Translations under genes and position numbers: made by a program | Assembly (NCBI RefSeq): GCF_014137855.1 | Contig: NZ_JACGWT010000004.1 | Coordinates: forward strand, 248,001-312,000 | DNA: 64,000 bases | Reading direction: 5' to 3' | Source of the DNA: Microlunatus kandeliicorticis | GTDB lineage: Bacteria > Actinomycetota > Actinomycetes > Propionibacteriales > Propionibacteriaceae | Notes under the pieces: generated by a model | What the model was told of the DNA's origin: nothing | What the model saw: only the letters and a program-made list of their open reading frames with translations | Database searches by the model: none | In this document: in pieces, positions 18,179-30,293 of the stretch | Layout: each line of letters opens with the position of its first letter | How positions within the stretch are numbered: the stretch's first letter is position 1

Positions 18179-18425
18179 GCCATGCTCCTCTGAGGCGTTC
18201 AGGGGGTTTCCGCCGGTGTCTTGACGGTGGTTCGACACCACGTCTGCAGGTCCACGACGACGAGCACGGGGTGTCAGGGGAAAAGTACCGTATCCGAATA
18301 AATCCCACAGCTTTGCTTCGGCTCCGGAGACGCGTGTCCCGAGGACGCGGCCGCACGACCCGCCGCACGACCTGCCGCACGACCTGCCGCCGGGCCCGGT
18401 CTCCCGCCGCCGGGACGGGTGGGCG
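18179..18425 (-). promoter_or_regulatory. Intergenic region before mihF with AT-rich promoter-like segment
   Basis: This 247-bp gap separates pyrF and mihF. At 18282-18303 the composition drops to AT-rich sequence unlike its surroundings; on the minus strand it contains GATACGGTACTTTT, with TACGGT or TACTTT as possible -10 hexamers. No good -35 could be fixed. Nearer pyrF, at 18350-18395, there are short GC-rich repeats of the form CCGCACGACCTG. No gene was found here. Confidence 0.45.
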
Positions 18426-19322
18426 TCAGGTCCGCGGCCGGTACTCCGCAGCGGTCCGCTCGACCGCCGCCGCCAGCGTGGCGGGGTCCGGGCCGGTCGC
18501 CATCACCGCCCGGCTCGAGGACGGCAGCACGAACCGCGCGGCCGCGCCGAAGACCCGCGGCAGGTCGTCGGGTCCGGCGCCCTGCGCCCCGATGCCGGGG
18601 GCGAGCACCGGCCCGCTGACCACCCCGAGGTCGAGGGCGGCCACCGTCTCGGCAGGGATGGTCGCGCCGATCACCAACCCGAGCGAACCCCAGGCGCCGG
18701 GCTCCCCCGTCGCCAGCTCCTCGGCGTTGGCGCGGCTGACCGCAGCGACCACCGCCTGGGCCACCGCGACGCCGTCGAGGTGCCGGGCCCGTTGGACGTC
18801 GGCGGCCTCCGGGTTCGAGGTGGCGGCGAGCACGTAGACCCCACGACCCGAGCCGAGGGCGGTGGCGATCGCGCCGTCGAGCGAGCCGATCCCGAGGTAC
18901 GGGCTCAGGGTGACCGCGTCGGCGGCCAGCGCCGAGCCGTCGGTCAGGTAGGCGGCCGCGTAGGCGTCCATGGTCGAGCCGATGTCGCCGCGCTTGACGT
19001 CGAGCAGGCTGAGCAGCCCGGCCTGCCGGCAGTCGGCGAGCACCCGCTCGAGGGCGCGGATCCCGGCCGAGCCGAAGGCCTCGAAGAACGCCGACTGGGG
19101 CTTCACCAGGGCGACCCGGCCGGCCGCCGCCTCGACCATCGCGCGGCCGCAGCGCTCGAGCCCGTCGGCGTCCAGCGACAGCCCCCAGGCGGTCAGCAGC
19201 GAGGGGTGCGGGTCGATCCCCACGCAGAGCGGGCCGTGCTCGGCGACCGCCCGGGCCAGCCGGGCACCGTAGGCGATCGGTCGCTCGACCGCCTCCGCGG
19301 ACGGGTCCGGGGTCTGGGTCAC
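18426..19322 (-). CDS. pyrF: Orotidine 5'-phosphate decarboxylase (type 2)
   Basis: A 298-residue TIM-barrel enzyme making UMP in the last step of pyrimidine synthesis. The catalytic Lys/Asp array is in [31 protein letters not shown] identifies the longer type 2 (mycobacterial) form. The GTG start overlaps the pyrD stop (GTGA). It is the last gene of the carA-carB-pyrD-pyrF operon. Confidence 0.97.
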   Translation of the reverse strand: MTQTPDPSAEAVERPIAYGARLARAVAEHGPLCVGIDPHPSLLTAWGLSLDADGLERCGRAMVEAAAGRVALVKPQSAFFEAFGSAGIRALERVLADCRQAGLLSLLDVKRGDIGSTMDAYAAAYLTDGSALAADAVTLSPYLGIGSLDGAIATALGSGRGVYVLAATSNPEAADVQRARHLDGVAVAQAVVAAVSRANAEELATGEPGAWGSLGLVIGATIPAETVAALDLGVVSGPVLAPGIGAQGAGPDDLPRVFGAAARFVLPSSSRAVMATGPDPATLAAAVERTAAEYRPRT

Positions 19323-20380
19323 GGTCGCCTCCTGGCGTGCTGGTTGATCGCGCGGACCAGACCCGGTCCGGCGTAGATGAACCCGGTGTAGAGCTGGACC
19401 AGCGCGGCGCCGGCGTCGAACAGCGCGGCCGCGTCCGCCGCGGTGAGCACGCCGCCGACACCCATCACCGGCAGGTCGGTGTGCGCGGTGAGGTACCCGA
19501 CGACCTCCCGGGCCCGGCGGGTCAGCGGGGCGCCGGACAGCCCGCCGGCCTCGCGGGCCAGCGCGAGCTCGGCGTAGCGGACGTGCTCGCGGGCCAGCGT
19601 GGTGTTGGTGGCCACCAGCCCGGCCACCCCGGTGTCGGTGCAGACGGCCAGCACCTCGTCGAGCGCGGCGTCGGTCAGGTCCGGGGCGATCTTGACGAAG
19701 ATCGGCAGCCCGGCCGCCGCGGGGGCGGTGTGCAGCGCGGTGAGCAGGCCGGCGAGCGCCGCGCGGTCCTGCAGCCCGCGCAGTCCGGGGGTGTTCGGGC
19801 TAGAGACGTTGACCGCCAAATAGTCCGCGTAGGGCGCGACCAGGTCGAGCGCGGCCAGGTAGTCGGGCACCGCGTCCTCGACCGGGACGACCTTGGTCTT
19901 GCCGATCGAGATGCCCAGCGGGAGCCCGAGCGCGGCGTTGCCGCGGCGGACGCCGAGCCGGTCGAGCCGGCCGGCCAGCGCGGCCGCGCCGTCGTTGTTG
20001 AAGCCCATCCGGTTGACGATCCCCCGGCTCGCGGGCAGACGGAACAGCCGCGGCCGGTCGTTGCCGGGCTGGGCCTGCGCGGTGACCGTGCCGAGCTCGG
20101 CGAACCCGAACCCGAGCGGGCCCCAGGCCCGGGCCGCCCGCCCGTTCTTGTCCAGCCCCGCGGCCACCCCGACCCGGCCCGGGAAGGCGATCCCGGCCAC
20201 CGTGACCGGACCGGCGGGTGCTCCGCCGACCACCCGCAGCAGCTTGCGTCCGGGCGGGGTGCTCGCGACCAGCTCGAGCAGCCGCAGGGTCTCCTCGTGC
20301 ACCCGCTCGGCGTCGCCGCCGTGCCGGCGGAACAGCACCGGGCGGGCCAGCCGGGTGTACCCGGCCCCGACCAGGCTCAT
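19319..20380 (-). CDS. pyrD: Dihydroorotate dehydrogenase (quinone), class 2
   Basis: A 353-residue FMN enzyme oxidising dihydroorotate to orotate at the membrane with quinone as acceptor. The N-terminal amphipathic segment ([19 protein letters not shown]) is typical of class 2. FMN and substrate motifs are [21 protein letters not shown] and [15 protein letters not shown], the last containing the catalytic Ser. The C-terminal phosphate-binding region [12 protein letters not shown] is intact. It lies 30 bp after carB. Confidence 0.97.
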   Translation of the reverse strand: MSLVGAGYTRLARPVLFRRHGGDAERVHEETLRLLELVASTPPGRKLLRVVGGAPAGPVTVAGIAFPGRVGVAAGLDKNGRAARAWGPLGFGFAELGTVTAQAQPGNDRPRLFRLPASRGIVNRMGFNNDGAAALAGRLDRLGVRRGNAALGLPLGISIGKTKVVPVEDAVPDYLAALDLVAPYADYLAVNVSSPNTPGLRGLQDRAALAGLLTALHTAPAAAGLPIFVKIAPDLTDAALDEVLAVCTDTGVAGLVATNTTLAREHVRYAELALAREAGGLSGAPLTRRAREVVGYLTAHTDLPVMGVGGVLTAADAAALFDAGAALVQLYTGFIYAGPGLVRAINQHARRRP

Positions 20381-20410
20381 CGCCGCGCCCGCGTCACGCC
20401 GGTGACCGGT

Positions 20411-23814
<3,404 letters not shown>

Positions 23815-23815
<1 letters not shown>

Positions 23816-25035
23816 CAGGCCCTCCCTCCCTCGGTGCGGCCGCGCCGGGACCGCATCAGGTCCACGAACCGGTCGAACAGGTAGCTGGCGTCGTGCGGAC
23901 CGGCCGCGGCCTCGGGGTGGTACTGCACGGTGAAGGCGGCGAGCTCGCCATCGGGGTCGCGGAGCTCGAGGCCCTCGACCACGTCGTCGTTGAGGCCGAC
24001 GTGGCTGACCCGCGCCGAGCCGTACGGCGTCTCGACGTCGACGCCGATCGGGGCGTCGACGGCGAAACCGTGGTTGTGCGCGGTGATCTCGACCTTGCGG
24101 GTGCCGAGGTCCATCACCGGCTGGTTGATGCCGCGGTGACCGTAGGGCAGCTTGTAGGTGCCGAAGCCCAGGGCGCGGCCGAACAGCTGGTTGCCGAAGC
24201 AGATGCCGAAGAACGGCACCCGGGTCTCGAGCACCTGCTGGAGCAGGGCGACCGGCTCGGGCGAGGCGGCCGGGTCGCCGGGACCGTTGGAGAAGAAGAC
24301 GCCGTCGACGTCGAGCGCGGTGATCGTCTCGAGATCGGTGGTGGCGGGCAGCACGTGGACCTCGATGCCCCGCTCGGCCATCCGGTGCGGGGTCATCGAC
24401 TTGATGCCCAGGTCGATCGCGGCCACCCGGAGCGGGCGCTCCGCGCCGTCCACACCGCCCTGGGCCGGGATCCGGTAGCCCTGGTCCACGGTGACCTCGC
24501 GGATCAGGTTGGCCCCGGCCATCGGCGGGGTGTCGAGCACCCGGGCCAGCAGGGCCTCGGGGTCGAGCGTCTCGGTGGAGATGCCCACCCGCATCGCCCC
24601 GCGGTCGCGGAGGTGCCGGGTCAGGGCGCGGGTGTCGACGTCGGCGATGCCGATCACCCCCTGCTCGGCCAGCGCCGCCTCCAGCGGGCGGCGCGAGCGC
24701 CAGTTCGAGGGCACCCGGGCCAGGTCGCGGAGCACGTAGCCGGCCACCCAGATCTGCCGGGACTCGTCGTCCTCGTCGTTCCAGCCGGTGTTGCCGATGT
24801 GCGGGGCGGTGGCCACCACCACCTGCCGGCGGTAGCTCGGGTCGGTCAGGGTCTCCTGGTAGCCCGACATGGCGGTGGCGAAGACCGCCTCGCCGAAGGT
24901 CTCACCGGTGGCGCCGAAGGAGGTGCCGCGGAACGCGCGTCCGTCCTCCAGGACCAGCAACGCCGGTGGTCGATGCCGCCTCCGGTCGGGGATCGGCGAA
25001 CTTCCGGGCGCGCGAACAGGGACCGACGCAGACAT
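23815..25035 (-). CDS. carA: Carbamoyl-phosphate synthase small (glutaminase) subunit
   Basis: A 406-residue subunit that releases ammonia from glutamine for carB. The catalytic Cys is in [15 protein letters not shown] (GNQ rather than GHQ, as in other actinobacteria), and the catalytic His/Glu pair in QYHPEA. The N-terminal domain carries [14 protein letters not shown]. The ATG is preferred to an in-frame TTG just before it, because AAAGGA lies 6 nt upstream. It is the first gene of the operon and is preceded by a PyrR-type hairpin that includes this ribosome-binding site. Confidence 0.97.
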
Positions 25036-25042
25036 CAACCGT

Positions 25043-25074
25043 CCTTTCCTGCCTCACGGGACAGGTCTTAAAGG
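25043..25074 (-). promoter_or_regulatory. PyrR-binding-loop-like leader hairpin that pairs with the carA ribosome-binding site
   Basis: Read on the minus strand, CCUUU (25074-25070) pairs with AAAGG (25047-25043). An AAGA bulge follows on the 5' side. Then CCUGUC pairs with GGCAGG around the hexaloop CCGUGA. The 14-nt top, UGUCCCGUGAGGCA, fits the PyrR-binding consensus ARUCCNGNGAGGYU at 12 positions; the two misfits (first and last) are a compensating U-A for A-U. The lower stem contains the Shine-Dalgarno AAAGGA, so a bound regulator would block translation. A candidate -10 (TAGCCT) is at 25101-25096. Confidence 0.75.
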
Positions 25075-25171
25075 GTGGCGTGTGGATCGCCCGCCAGGCT
25101 AGCAGCCGGCCGCCGGGTCGCCCGCATCGTCCATCGGCGCGGTCCCAGACTGAGCGACTACCCTCTCGCGC

Positions 25172-25606
25172 GTGGCGGGCGTCGAGGAGGTCGAGCGCGA
25201 GCTGACCCGTTTCCTCCGACGCGCGCGTCGGGCCTCGCGCGGTCTGGCCGGGCAGGTCCACCCCGAGCTCGACGCCGCCGGGTACGCCGTGCTGGTGGTG
25301 GTCGAGGAGGAGTCCCGGATCGACCCGGTCCGCTCGGGCGAGGTGGCCACGGTCCTCGGGTTGCACAAGTCGCAGGTCAGCCGGTCGCTCGCCGGGCTCG
25401 AGGCGCTCGGGCTGATCCGGCAGCACCCGGACCCCGACGACGGCCGCGCGCGGCTGGTCGACCTCACGCCCGCCGGCCGCGACGCGCTGACCCGGGCCCG
25501 GACCGGACGCCGCGCCGAGCTGACCTCCAAGCTCGACGGCTGGACCCAGCAGGACCTGGTGGCGTTGGCCCGGCTGCTGGGTCGCCTCAACGACGACCTG
25601 GACTGA
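25172..25606 (+). CDS. MarR family transcriptional regulator (first)
   Basis: A 144-residue winged-helix regulator. The recognition region reads SGEVATVLGLHKSQVSRSLAGLEALGLI, and the wing is RQHPDPDDGRARLVDLTPAG. Flanking helices form the usual dimer interface. It starts at a GTG with a weak ribosome-binding site, and is divergent from carA with a 136-bp gap. It ends 99 bp before the second marR, so it may form its own unit. No inducer or target can be assigned. Confidence 0.9.
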   Translation: MAGVEEVERELTRFLRRARRASRGLAGQVHPELDAAGYAVLVVVEEESRIDPVRSGEVATVLGLHKSQVSRSLAGLEALGLIRQHPDPDDGRARLVDLTPAGRDALTRARTGRRAELTSKLDGWTQQDLVALARLLGRLNDDLD

Positions 25607-25646
25607 CGTCACTCTTTCCCGCGCGAGGCACCCACTTATTCTGATA

Positions 25647-25689
25647 GTTGCGGAATACAACGGTTCTGGTTATCGTTGTGTTCAGCAAC
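25647..25689 (+). promoter_or_regulatory. Promoter with paired MarR-type operators before the second marR
   Basis: Two GTTG-N7-CAAC boxes lie at 25647-25661 and 25675-25689, 28 bp apart. Between them a perfect ACAACG-N11-CGTTGT inverted repeat spans 25657-25679. A -35 (TTGCGG, 25648-25653) and a -10 (TATCGT, 25671-25676) are 17 bp apart and overlap both boxes. The segment is clearly AT-richer than its surroundings. It should serve the marR and the antiporter gene, with autorepression as the simplest model. Confidence 0.65.
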
Positions 25690-25705
25690 CAAAGGAGTGA
25701 CCGAC

Positions 25706-26251
25706 ATGCTGACCGAACCCCGCGCCGCCGAGCTGCTGGGCGCGCTCTCCTCGCTGATCCGCACCGGCCGGGTCGTCTCGCAGCGATCGCACGGCACCAG
25801 CGCCAGCGGGACGCAGTTCGGCGTCCTCAAGCTGGTCTCCGAGCAGGCCATCCGGCTCGGCGACATCGCCACCGCCCTGATGGTGGCCCCGTCGGTCGCC
25901 TCCCGGGCGGTCTCCGCGCTCGAGACGGAGGGTCTGGTCCAGCGGCACCCCGACCCGGCCGACGCCCGGGCCTGCCTGATCGGGCTGACCGACCTCGGCC
26001 GCCAGCGGCTGCGCGAGCGGCACAGCTTCTCGCTGACCCAGCTGCGTGAGGTGCTCGCGGACTGGGACGACGACGAGGCAGCTCTGGCGGTGGCGCTCTT
26101 CCGCCGGCTCGAGGGCGGCGTCGGCGAGTTCGTCAGCCGCCTGGCCGGTCAGCCCGTGGTCGGCCGGCCCGACGACCCCGGCGGCACCGACGCCGCGCTC
26201 ACCCCGACCTCGACCGCCGGACTTCCCCAGATGGAGCACCAACCCGCATGA
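25706..26251 (+). CDS. MarR family transcriptional regulator (second), coupled to antiporter
   Basis: A 181-residue winged-helix protein. The helix-turn-helix is IRLGDIATALMVAPSVASRAVSALETEGLV, followed by the wing QRHPDPADARACLIGLTDLG. The C-terminal 30 residues are Pro/Thr-rich and look disordered. The ATG is fixed by AAAGGAG 8 nt upstream; ten codons further upstream are open but lie in the operator. Its TGA overlaps the ATG of the antiporter gene (ATGA), a typical local repressor arrangement. Confidence 0.92.
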   Translation: MLTEPRAAELLGALSSLIRTGRVVSQRSHGTSASGTQFGVLKLVSEQAIRLGDIATALMVAPSVASRAVSALETEGLVQRHPDPADARACLIGLTDLGRQRLRERHSFSLTQLREVLADWDDDEAALAVALFRRLEGGVGEFVSRLAGQPVVGRPDDPGGTDAALTPTSTAGLPQMEHQPA

Positions 26252-28392
26252 CCACCGCCACCGTGACCCGCACCGAGTCCGCCGCCGCGCCCGCGCCGCA
26301 GCGGCAGCTCAGCCACAAGGAGATCCTCGAGGTGATGACCGGCCTGCTGGCCGGCCTGTTCACCGCGCTGCTCTCCTCCACCATCGTGTCCACCGCGCTG
26401 CCGACGATCATGGCCGACCTGCACGGCACCCAGCGCCAGTACACCTGGGTGATCACCGCCTCGCTGCTGGCCATGACCATCTCCACCCCGATCTGGGGCA
26501 AGCTCTCCGACCTGTTCAACAAGAAGCTGCTGATCCAGATCTCGATCGTGATGTTCGTGGCCGGGTCGGTCGGCGCCGGGCTCTCGCAGTCGGTCCCGCC
26601 GATGATGGCCTTCCGCGCCCTGCAGGGGCTGGCGATGGGCGGCCTGACCGCGCTGACGCAGTCGATCATCGGCTCGATCATCCCGCCGCGTGAGCGCGGT
26701 CGTTACAGCGGCTACATGGGCGCCGTGATGGCGGTCAGCACGGTCTCCGGCCCGCTGCTCGGTGGCGTGATCACCCAGCACATCGACTGGCGCTGGTGTT
26801 TCTTCGTCTGCGTCCCGCTGGCGGTGATCTCGCTGATCGTGCTGCAGAAGACGCTGCGGCTGCCGACCGTCCGCCGCAAGGTGCACTTCGACTACCTCGG
26901 GGCGATCCTGATCGCGATCGCCGCCGCGCTACCGATGCTCTGGGTGACCTTCGCCGGCCAGGACTACGACTGGATCTCCTGGCAGTCCGGGTTGTTCCTG
27001 CTCGGCTTCCTGGCCGCCGCCGGGCTCGCCGTCCTGGTCGAGCTCAAGGCCCGCCACCCGATGGTCCCGATCCGGGTGATGAGCAACAGCACCACCGCGC
27101 TGATGATCGTGGCCAGCCTCGGTGTCGGCGTCACCATGTTCGGCAGCGGCACCTTCCTCACCCAGTACTTCCAGCTGGCCGGCGGCAACTCGCCGACCCG
27201 GGCGGGTCTGATGACGATCCCGCTGATCATCGCGCAGATGCTGTCCTCCACCATCGGCGGGCAGATCGTCAGCCGGACCGGTCGGTGGAAGCCGATCATG
27301 GTCTTCGGCTCCGTGCTGCTGCTCGCCGGCCTGGGCGGGATGGCCACCATCGACCACGGCACGCCGTACTGGCAGGTCGCGATCTTCATGGCGGTGATGG
27401 GCGTCGGCGTCGGCACCCTGGTGCAGAACATCGTGCTCGCGGTGCAGAACACCGTCGACGTCAAGGACATCGGCTCGAGCTCGGCGATCATCAGCTTCTT
27501 CCGGTCGCTGGGCGGGGCGGTCGGCGTGACCGTGCTCGGCGCGGTGCTGGCCGACCGGGTCGAGTCCAAGATCACCGGCGCGCTCGGACCGCAGGCCAGC
27601 GCCGGCGCCGGGGCCGGCACCCTGGACATCAAGGACCTGCCGGCCGCCGTCCAGACGGTGATCCACACCGCCTACGGCGACAGCTTCGGGCTGCTGTTCG
27701 GGATTGCCGGCGCGATCGCGATCCTCACCCTGGTCACCGTGATCGCGGTCCGGGAGGTCCCGCTGCGGACCACCATCGAGCTCAAGCCGTCGGCCGGAAC
27801 CGACGCGCAGCAGCCGGTCTCCGGAGCCACCGAGGCCGCCGGGGCGGTCCCCACGGCGACCCTCCAGCCGAGCCGGGTCGAGACCGCGGACGGGCCCTCC
27901 GCCGAGCTCGAATCCGTCGACGGCTTCGACCGCGACGCGCTCGACGACCCGGCCGAACGACAGGCCGTCGCGGCGATGGACGTGCTGCGGGCGGCGCAGG
28001 AACAGGCCCGTCAGCAGCTGGTCGCGGCCCGCGACAGCCACGCCGACGTGGCCGAGCGGATCGAGCAGGTCGGTCGCGACGCCGACGCGGCTCTGGCCCG
28101 GTTCCACGCCGAGCTCGACCAGATCCAGGCCCGGCTGCGCGCCGAGACGCCCGAGGGCGCCCCGGTGATCCAGGACGGCAGCGGCGGCACCGACCTGCGA
28201 CGCTACGAGTACGGCCTGCTGCTCAGCAGCCAGCAGACGGCCGACCGGCTCAACCGGATCGCCCGGCTCGAGGCGGAGCGGATCCTGGCCGACGCCGAGC
28301 AGCAGCGGGCCGACCTCGAACACCGGATCGAGCTGCTCCGGCGTACCGAGGCCGAGCTGAGCGAGAAGGTCAAGGCCCGGCTCGAGGCCTGA
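26248..28392 (+). CDS. DHA2-type MFS drug/proton antiporter with C-terminal coiled-coil extension
   Basis: A 714-residue inner-membrane exporter. Residues 25-510 hold about 14 helices of the EmrB/QacA group. Motif A is GKLSDLFNKK, and motif C lies in STVSGPLLGGVI. The family exports hydrophobic compounds using proton influx. From about residue 515 there is a 200-residue cytoplasmic tail: a Pro/Thr linker, then heptad-like Ala/Glu/Arg-rich helices at about 568-635 and 675-712 (AAQEQARQQLVAARDSHADV and similar). Such a tail is not usual for DHA2 transporters. There is no sign of a frameshift; codon use is uniform to the stop. Confidence 0.93.
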   Translation: MTTATVTRTESAAAPAPQRQLSHKEILEVMTGLLAGLFTALLSSTIVSTALPTIMADLHGTQRQYTWVITASLLAMTISTPIWGKLSDLFNKKLLIQISIVMFVAGSVGAGLSQSVPPMMAFRALQGLAMGGLTALTQSIIGSIIPPRERGRYSGYMGAVMAVSTVSGPLLGGVITQHIDWRWCFFVCVPLAVISLIVLQKTLRLPTVRRKVHFDYLGAILIAIAAALPMLWVTFAGQDYDWISWQSGLFLLGFLAAAGLAVLVELKARHPMVPIRVMSNSTTALMIVASLGVGVTMFGSGTFLTQYFQLAGGNSPTRAGLMTIPLIIAQMLSSTIGGQIVSRTGRWKPIMVFGSVLLLAGLGGMATIDHGTPYWQVAIFMAVMGVGVGTLVQNIVLAVQNTVDVKDIGSSSAIISFFRSLGGAVGVTVLGAVLADRVESKITGALGPQASAGAGAGTLDIKDLPAAVQTVIHTAYGDSFGLLFGIAGAIAILTLVTVIAVREVPLRTTIELKPSAGTDAQQPVSGATEAAGAVPTATLQPSRVETADGPSAELESVDGFDRDALDDPAERQAVAAMDVLRAAQEQARQQLVAARDSHADVAERIEQVGRDADAALARFHAELDQIQARLRAETPEGAPVIQDGSGGTDLRRYEYGLLLSSQQTADRLNRIARLEAERILADAEQQRADLEHRIELLRRTEAELSEKVKARLEA

Positions 28393-28439
28393 ACCAGGCT
28401 CGGAACGAGTAGCTGGGAAACAGGTGCCGGGAACGACAG

Positions 28440-28477
28440 ACGTCCCGGATCCGACCGAGGGGTCGGGTCCGGGACGT
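28440..28477. terminator. Strong bidirectional hairpin between antiporter gene and nusB
   Basis: Arms 28440-28456 and 28461-28477 pair over 17 bp (ACGTCCCGGATCCGACC with its complement; one T-G wobble) around a GAGG loop. It lies in the convergent gap. There is no U-tract, as is common for actinobacterial terminators. Confidence 0.8.
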
Positions 28478-28500
28478 CGCGCGTTCGGGCCGAGGCTCGC

Positions 28501-28911
28501 CTAGGCGGTCGAGCTCTCCCGGACCACCGCGCCGAGCACGCCGTTGACGAAGGAGGGCGAGTCGTCGGTGGACAGCTCCCCCACCAGCGAGACGGCTTCG
28601 GAGACCGCCACGCCGGGAGCGACGTCGAGGAAGTCGACCTCGCAGACCGCGATCCGCAGGGCAGCACGGTCCACCCGCGGCAGCCGCGCCAGCGTCCAGC
28701 CGCGGGCCAGCGCCGCGGAGATCCGGGCGTCGATCGCGTTCCGGTTCGCCCCGACCGCCTCGACCAGCCGGACGGTGTAGTCCCGCACCGGCGGGTCGGC
28801 GTCGGCGGTCCGGTCCGACAGCGTGGTGAGCGGGTCGACGCCGCGGAGCTCGGACTCGAACAGGATGTCCAGGGCCCGCTTGCGTGCCTTGCCCTGGGTC
28901 GAGCGGTGCAC
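28501..28911 (-). CDS. nusB: Transcription antitermination factor NusB
   Basis: A 136-residue all-helical RNA-binding protein that, with S10, supports antitermination at rRNA operons. The family pattern is ARKRALDILFESELRG at the start, DARISAALARGWTLARLPRVDRAALRIAVCE (read in two parts) in the middle, and FVNGVLGAVVRE at the end. The GTG start puts the core seven residues in, like other actinobacterial NusB. A TTG at 28968, overlapping the efp stop (TTGA), is an alternative that would add 19 residues. Confidence 0.93.
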   Translation of the reverse strand: MHRSTQGKARKRALDILFESELRGVDPLTTLSDRTADADPPVRDYTVRLVEAVGANRNAIDARISAALARGWTLARLPRVDRAALRIAVCEVDFLDVAPGVAVSEAVSLVGELSTDDSPSFVNGVLGAVVRESSTA

Positions 28912-28964
28912 GGGCTCGGGCTGGATGGTCCGCTCGAAGGTGCCGCGCCCGGGATCGGGGGCGC

Positions 28965-29528
28965 TCAACTGCCGATCCGGCCGAGGTACTCGCCGGTGCG
29001 GGTGTCGACCTTGACCTTCTCGCCGGTGGTCAGGAACAGCGGGACCTGGATCTGCAGCCCGGTCTCCACGGTGGCCGGCTTGGTGCCGCCGGTGCTGCGG
29101 TCGCCCTGCAGCCCCGGCTCGGTGTAGGTGATGACCAGCTCGACCGAGGCCGGCAGGTCGATGTAGAGCGGGTTGTCCTCGTGGATGGCCACGGTGGCGG
29201 TCTGCTCCTCGAGCAGGTAGTTCTTCGCGTCGCCTACCACCGCGTCGGGGATGGTCATCTGCTCGTAGTTGCCGGTGTCCATGAACACGAAGCCCGAGCC
29301 GTCGTGGTACAGGTACTGCATCTCGCGCCGGTCGACGCTGGCGGTGTCGACCTTGGTGTCGGAGTTGAAGGTCTTGTCCACGACCTTGCCGCTGAGCACG
29401 TGCTTGAGCTTGGTGCGCACCACCGTGTTGCCCTTGCCCGGCTTGTGGTGCTGGAACCACACCACCGACCAGAGCTGGCCGTCCAGGTCGAGCACCATGC
29501 CGTTCTTCAGGTCGTTCGTCGAGACCAC
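28965..29528 (-). CDS. efp: Elongation factor P
   Basis: A 187-residue tRNA-shaped protein that relieves ribosome stalling at polyproline. The N-terminal loop [16 protein letters not shown] carries the tip lysine. The middle OB domain has [19 protein letters not shown], and the C-terminal signature is [16 protein letters not shown]. The GTG before VSTNDLKNG is chosen, since GAGGT lies 8-9 nt upstream and the length is then standard. It is followed by nusB, the common order. Confidence 0.97.
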   Translation of the reverse strand: MVSTNDLKNGMVLDLDGQLWSVVWFQHHKPGKGNTVVRTKLKHVLSGKVVDKTFNSDTKVDTASVDRREMQYLYHDGSGFVFMDTGNYEQMTIPDAVVGDAKNYLLEEQTATVAIHEDNPLYIDLPASVELVITYTEPGLQGDRSTGGTKPATVETGLQIQVPLFLTTGEKVKVDTRTGEYLGRIGS

Positions 29529-29624
29529 GCCTACTACCTCACCCAATCATCGGTCGGAAGATGCCCGGGACGGCACGCGGGACCGCGGCCACGTCCGGGC
29601 GACCCCCGAGTCTAGCCTTGCCGG

Positions 29625-30293
29625 GTGATCCGCACCGAACTGCTGGCGGCGGTCCCCACCCTGCGGAGCCCCCGGCTGCTGCTGCGCCCGATGGGACCGC
29701 AGTACTTCCCGCAGGTCTGGCGGGTGCTGGCCGACCCCGAGCTGGCCCGGCTGACCGGGACCCACCACCGGTTCACCGAGCAGCAGGTCCGCGACCACCT
29801 GGCCCGGGTCGGTACCGACCGGACCCGCGCCGACTGGGCGATCGTCCGCAAGGAGGACAACAGCTTCCTCGGCGAGGTGGTGCTCGACGAGCTGGACGAG
29901 CCCAACGGGTCGATGAACTACCGGATCTCGCTGCGCGAGACGAAGATCTGCGGCCAGGGCTACGGCACCGAGGCCGGCCGGGCGGTCGTCAACTTCGGGC
30001 TCGCGGTGCTCGGGCTGCACCGGATCTCGCTCGAGGTGTTCTCGTTCAACGAGCGGGCGATGGCCAGCTATCGCAAGCTCGGCTTCCGGCCCGAGGGCGT
30101 GCTCCGCGAGGCGCTCTGCTGGGAGGGCCGCCGCTACGACGCCCACCTGATGGCGGTGCTCGCCTCCGACCTGGTCGACTCCCCGGCCGACTCCGCGGTC
30201 GACTCGGCGGTCGGCGGCACCGCCACCCCCGCCCCTGACATCGACACCGCCGCCGCGACCACCGAACCCGTCCCCGGAGGAACCCGCTCGTGA
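29625..30293 (+). CDS. GNAT family N-acetyltransferase (RimJ/RimL-like)
   Basis: A 222-residue acetyl-CoA-dependent N-acetyltransferase. The sequence LRSPRLLLRPMGPQ opens the fold; the acetyl-CoA loop is GQGYGTEAGRAVV, and LHRISLEVFSFNERAMASYRKLGF is the usual C-terminal core (read in parts). The last 40 residues are Asp/Ser/Thr/Pro-rich and probably disordered. It starts at GTG, 96 bp divergent from efp. Its stop overlaps the amidohydrolase start (GTGA). The substrate is unknown. Confidence 0.88.
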   Translation: MIRTELLAAVPTLRSPRLLLRPMGPQYFPQVWRVLADPELARLTGTHHRFTEQQVRDHLARVGTDRTRADWAIVRKEDNSFLGEVVLDELDEPNGSMNYRISLRETKICGQGYGTEAGRAVVNFGLAVLGLHRISLEVFSFNERAMASYRKLGFRPEGVLREALCWEGRRYDAHLMAVLASDLVDSPADSAVDSAVGGTATPAPDIDTAAATTEPVPGGTRS

